64,000 bases of DNA from Rhodophyticola porphyridii (GTDB taxonomy: Bacteria > Pseudomonadota > Alphaproteobacteria > Rhodobacterales > Rhodobacteraceae): assembly GCF_003688285.1 (NCBI RefSeq), contig NZ_RCNT01000010.1, positions 62,001-126,000 of the forward strand. Direction: 5' to 3'. Position 1 is the first letter of the stretch. Every line of letters begins with the position of its first letter. The position numbers were made by a program, and so were the translations under genes. Shown here piece by piece: positions 62,837 through 64,000 of this stretch. The notes under the pieces were generated by a model. That model was not told the DNA's origin. It was given only the letters and a program-made list of their open reading frames with translations, and made no database searches.

Positions 62837-64000
62837 CAGTTGCTGCTCCCCGTGGTGGTGGTTGCTCCGGCGCCGCTGTTACGGCGCAGTTCGTTCAGCG
62901 GCAGATAAGGCACGACACCGTTCGTGCCGCCCTCGCCATTGCTGTCGAGGATGACCAGATCGACATCGCTGAAAACCCGCTCCATGGTTTCGAGATAAAG
63001 GCGTCGCCGTGTCACTTCCGGCGCTTGCTCATACTCGCCCAGCACCGCAAGGAACCGGCTCGCTTCACCCTCGGCCTCGTTCACCACCTGGGCGCGATAC
63101 CCTTCGGCCTGTTCGAGAAGCTGGGCCGCCTCACCCCGCGCGCCTGCCAGAACCTGGTTGGCATAGGCATCCGCACGGCGTTCAAGCTGGTCGCGCTCCT
63201 GTTCGGCGGCCTGCACGTCGCGGAACGCGTCGATCACTTCCGATGGCGGATCGGCGCGGTCGAGGTTCAGACGAACGATATTGATACCGCTTTCATAGCT
63301 GTCGAGCGTGGACTGGATCAGTTCGCGCACCGTATCGGCGATGGCTTCCCGGTCCCGGTTCAGGATCGGCGCCAGTTGGGAGGCCGCGATGATCTCACGC
63401 ATGGCCGATTCCGACACCGCGCGGACGGTCGCTTCCGGGTCGCGCAGATTGAACAGGAACTTGCTCGGATCGTTGATGTTCCAGATCACCTCGAAATCGA
63501 TGTCCACGATGTTCTCGTCAGTAGTCAGCATCAGGCCTGTATCGGAGGCGCCGGACCGGTTGGTCCCGATGCTTTCCGTCCGTTCCGAGGTCACCGCGAT
63601 GACTTCTGCGGTGACCACCGGCCATGGCGCAAAGTTCAGGCCCGGCTCGCCCACCTGGGAAAACGATCCCAGCAGCAATTCCACCGACTGTTCTTCGGGC
63701 CGTACCGTGTAGACCGATGTGAAGAGCCAAAGACCCAGAAGTGCGAGACCGCCGAAGATCCAGCCACGGCGCCCGATCTCAGGGAACTGACCGCCCCCGT
63801 CGCCGGAACCTCGGTTGCCGCCGCCGCGCCCGCCCATGAGCACGCGCAGCTGCTCCTGACCCTTGCGGACGATTTCGTCAATCTCGGGGATCTGCTGGCC
63901 GCCATCGCCGCCGCCGGGCCTGCGCCCGCCGCCTCGGTTATCATCACCGCCGCGATTGCCACCGCCGCTTCCGGAGCCGCCTCCGCCGCCCCATGGACCG
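62836..64000 (-). CDS. hflK: HflK, modulator of FtsH protease (5' end outside window)
   Basis: At least 387 residues; the frame remains open to the window edge, so the start lies beyond 64000. A Gly/Asp-rich N-terminal tail with IPEIDEIVRKGQEQLRVLM, one membrane helix (GWIFGGLALLGLWLFTSVYTV), SPFH domain and coiled coil follow. ATGA-type coupling with hflC. Confidence 0.95.
   Translation of the reverse strand, partial: GPWGGGGGSGSGGGNRGGDDNRGGGRRPGGGDGGQQIPEIDEIVRKGQEQLRVLMGGRGGGNRGSGDGGGQFPEIGRRGWIFGGLALLGLWLFTSVYTVRPEEQSVELLLGSFSQVGEPGLNFAPWPVVTAEVIAVTSERTESIGTNRSGASDTGLMLTTDENIVDIDFEVIWNINDPSKFLFNLRDPEATVRAVSESAMREIIAASQLAPILNRDREAIADTVRELIQSTLDSYESGINIVRLNLDRADPPSEVIDAFRDVQAAEQERDQLERRADAYANQVLAGARGEAAQLLEQAEGYRAQVVNEAEGEASRFLAVLGEYEQAPEVTRRRLYLETMERVFSDVDLVILDSNGEGGTNGVVPYLPLNELRRNSGAGATTTTGSSN

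Overview
The window reads as chromosome of a Rhodobacteraceae-like alphaproteobacterium. The flanks are GC-rich (an impression, not a computed value) and hold a typical set of core genes for that family: ilvC with tandem Lrp/AsnC regulators, ctaD, carA, lipB, a yqeY-type gene, ubiH-type monooxygenase, hisN-type phosphatase, degP and hflKC. A distinctly different, more AT-rich block of about 23.8 kb interrupts this between roughly 15.0 and 38.8 kb.

Left flank (1-14.9 kb): the 3' end of a large surface protein with five immunoglobulin-like repeats at an exact 300-bp period and a C-terminal outer-membrane beta domain. Then comes a compact same-strand cluster: two paralogous proteins of unknown function, an FAD oxidoreductase fused to an acetoacetate-decarboxylase-like domain, a class III nucleotide cyclase fused to an ATPase and helical repeats, and a Crp-type regulator overlapping it by an ATGA. 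The layout suggests a cyclic-nucleotide-controlled pathway with an unknown product. A lytic transglycosylase and a diguanylate cyclase follow on the minus strand.

Island (about 15.0-38.8 kb): an integrative mobilizable element. It has MobC-like and MobA/VirD2-like relaxase genes, a VirD4-like coupling protein, an ArdC antirestriction protein and a large serine recombinase, but no recognisable type IV secretion channel. The recombinase lies beside tRNA-Leu(GAG), and its reading frame runs straight through the tRNA gene into host DNA. The cargo is mostly defence: a lone Abi/UG-type reverse transcriptase, an EcoRII-type restriction-modification cassette with Vsr repair endonuclease and a neighbouring HNH nuclease, and a three-gene ABC-3C system whose effector carries a restriction-endonuclease-like N-terminus. 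Between the ABC-3C operon and an orphan gene lies a stretch of nearly 500 nt without a credible gene that folds into at least twelve consecutive hairpins; it is the strongest candidate for an undescribed element (a large structured RNA). Further cargo includes an acidic protein and an exported protein with converging ends, a resolvase lacking its HTH domain beside an 18-bp inverted repeat pair, and an HTH regulator with three in-phase upstream repeats.

Right flank (38.8-64 kb): ordinary chromosomal genes, including a MshEN-glycosyltransferase fusion that may respond to c-di-GMP. All functions are inferred from sequence reading only; no database search or folding program was run.
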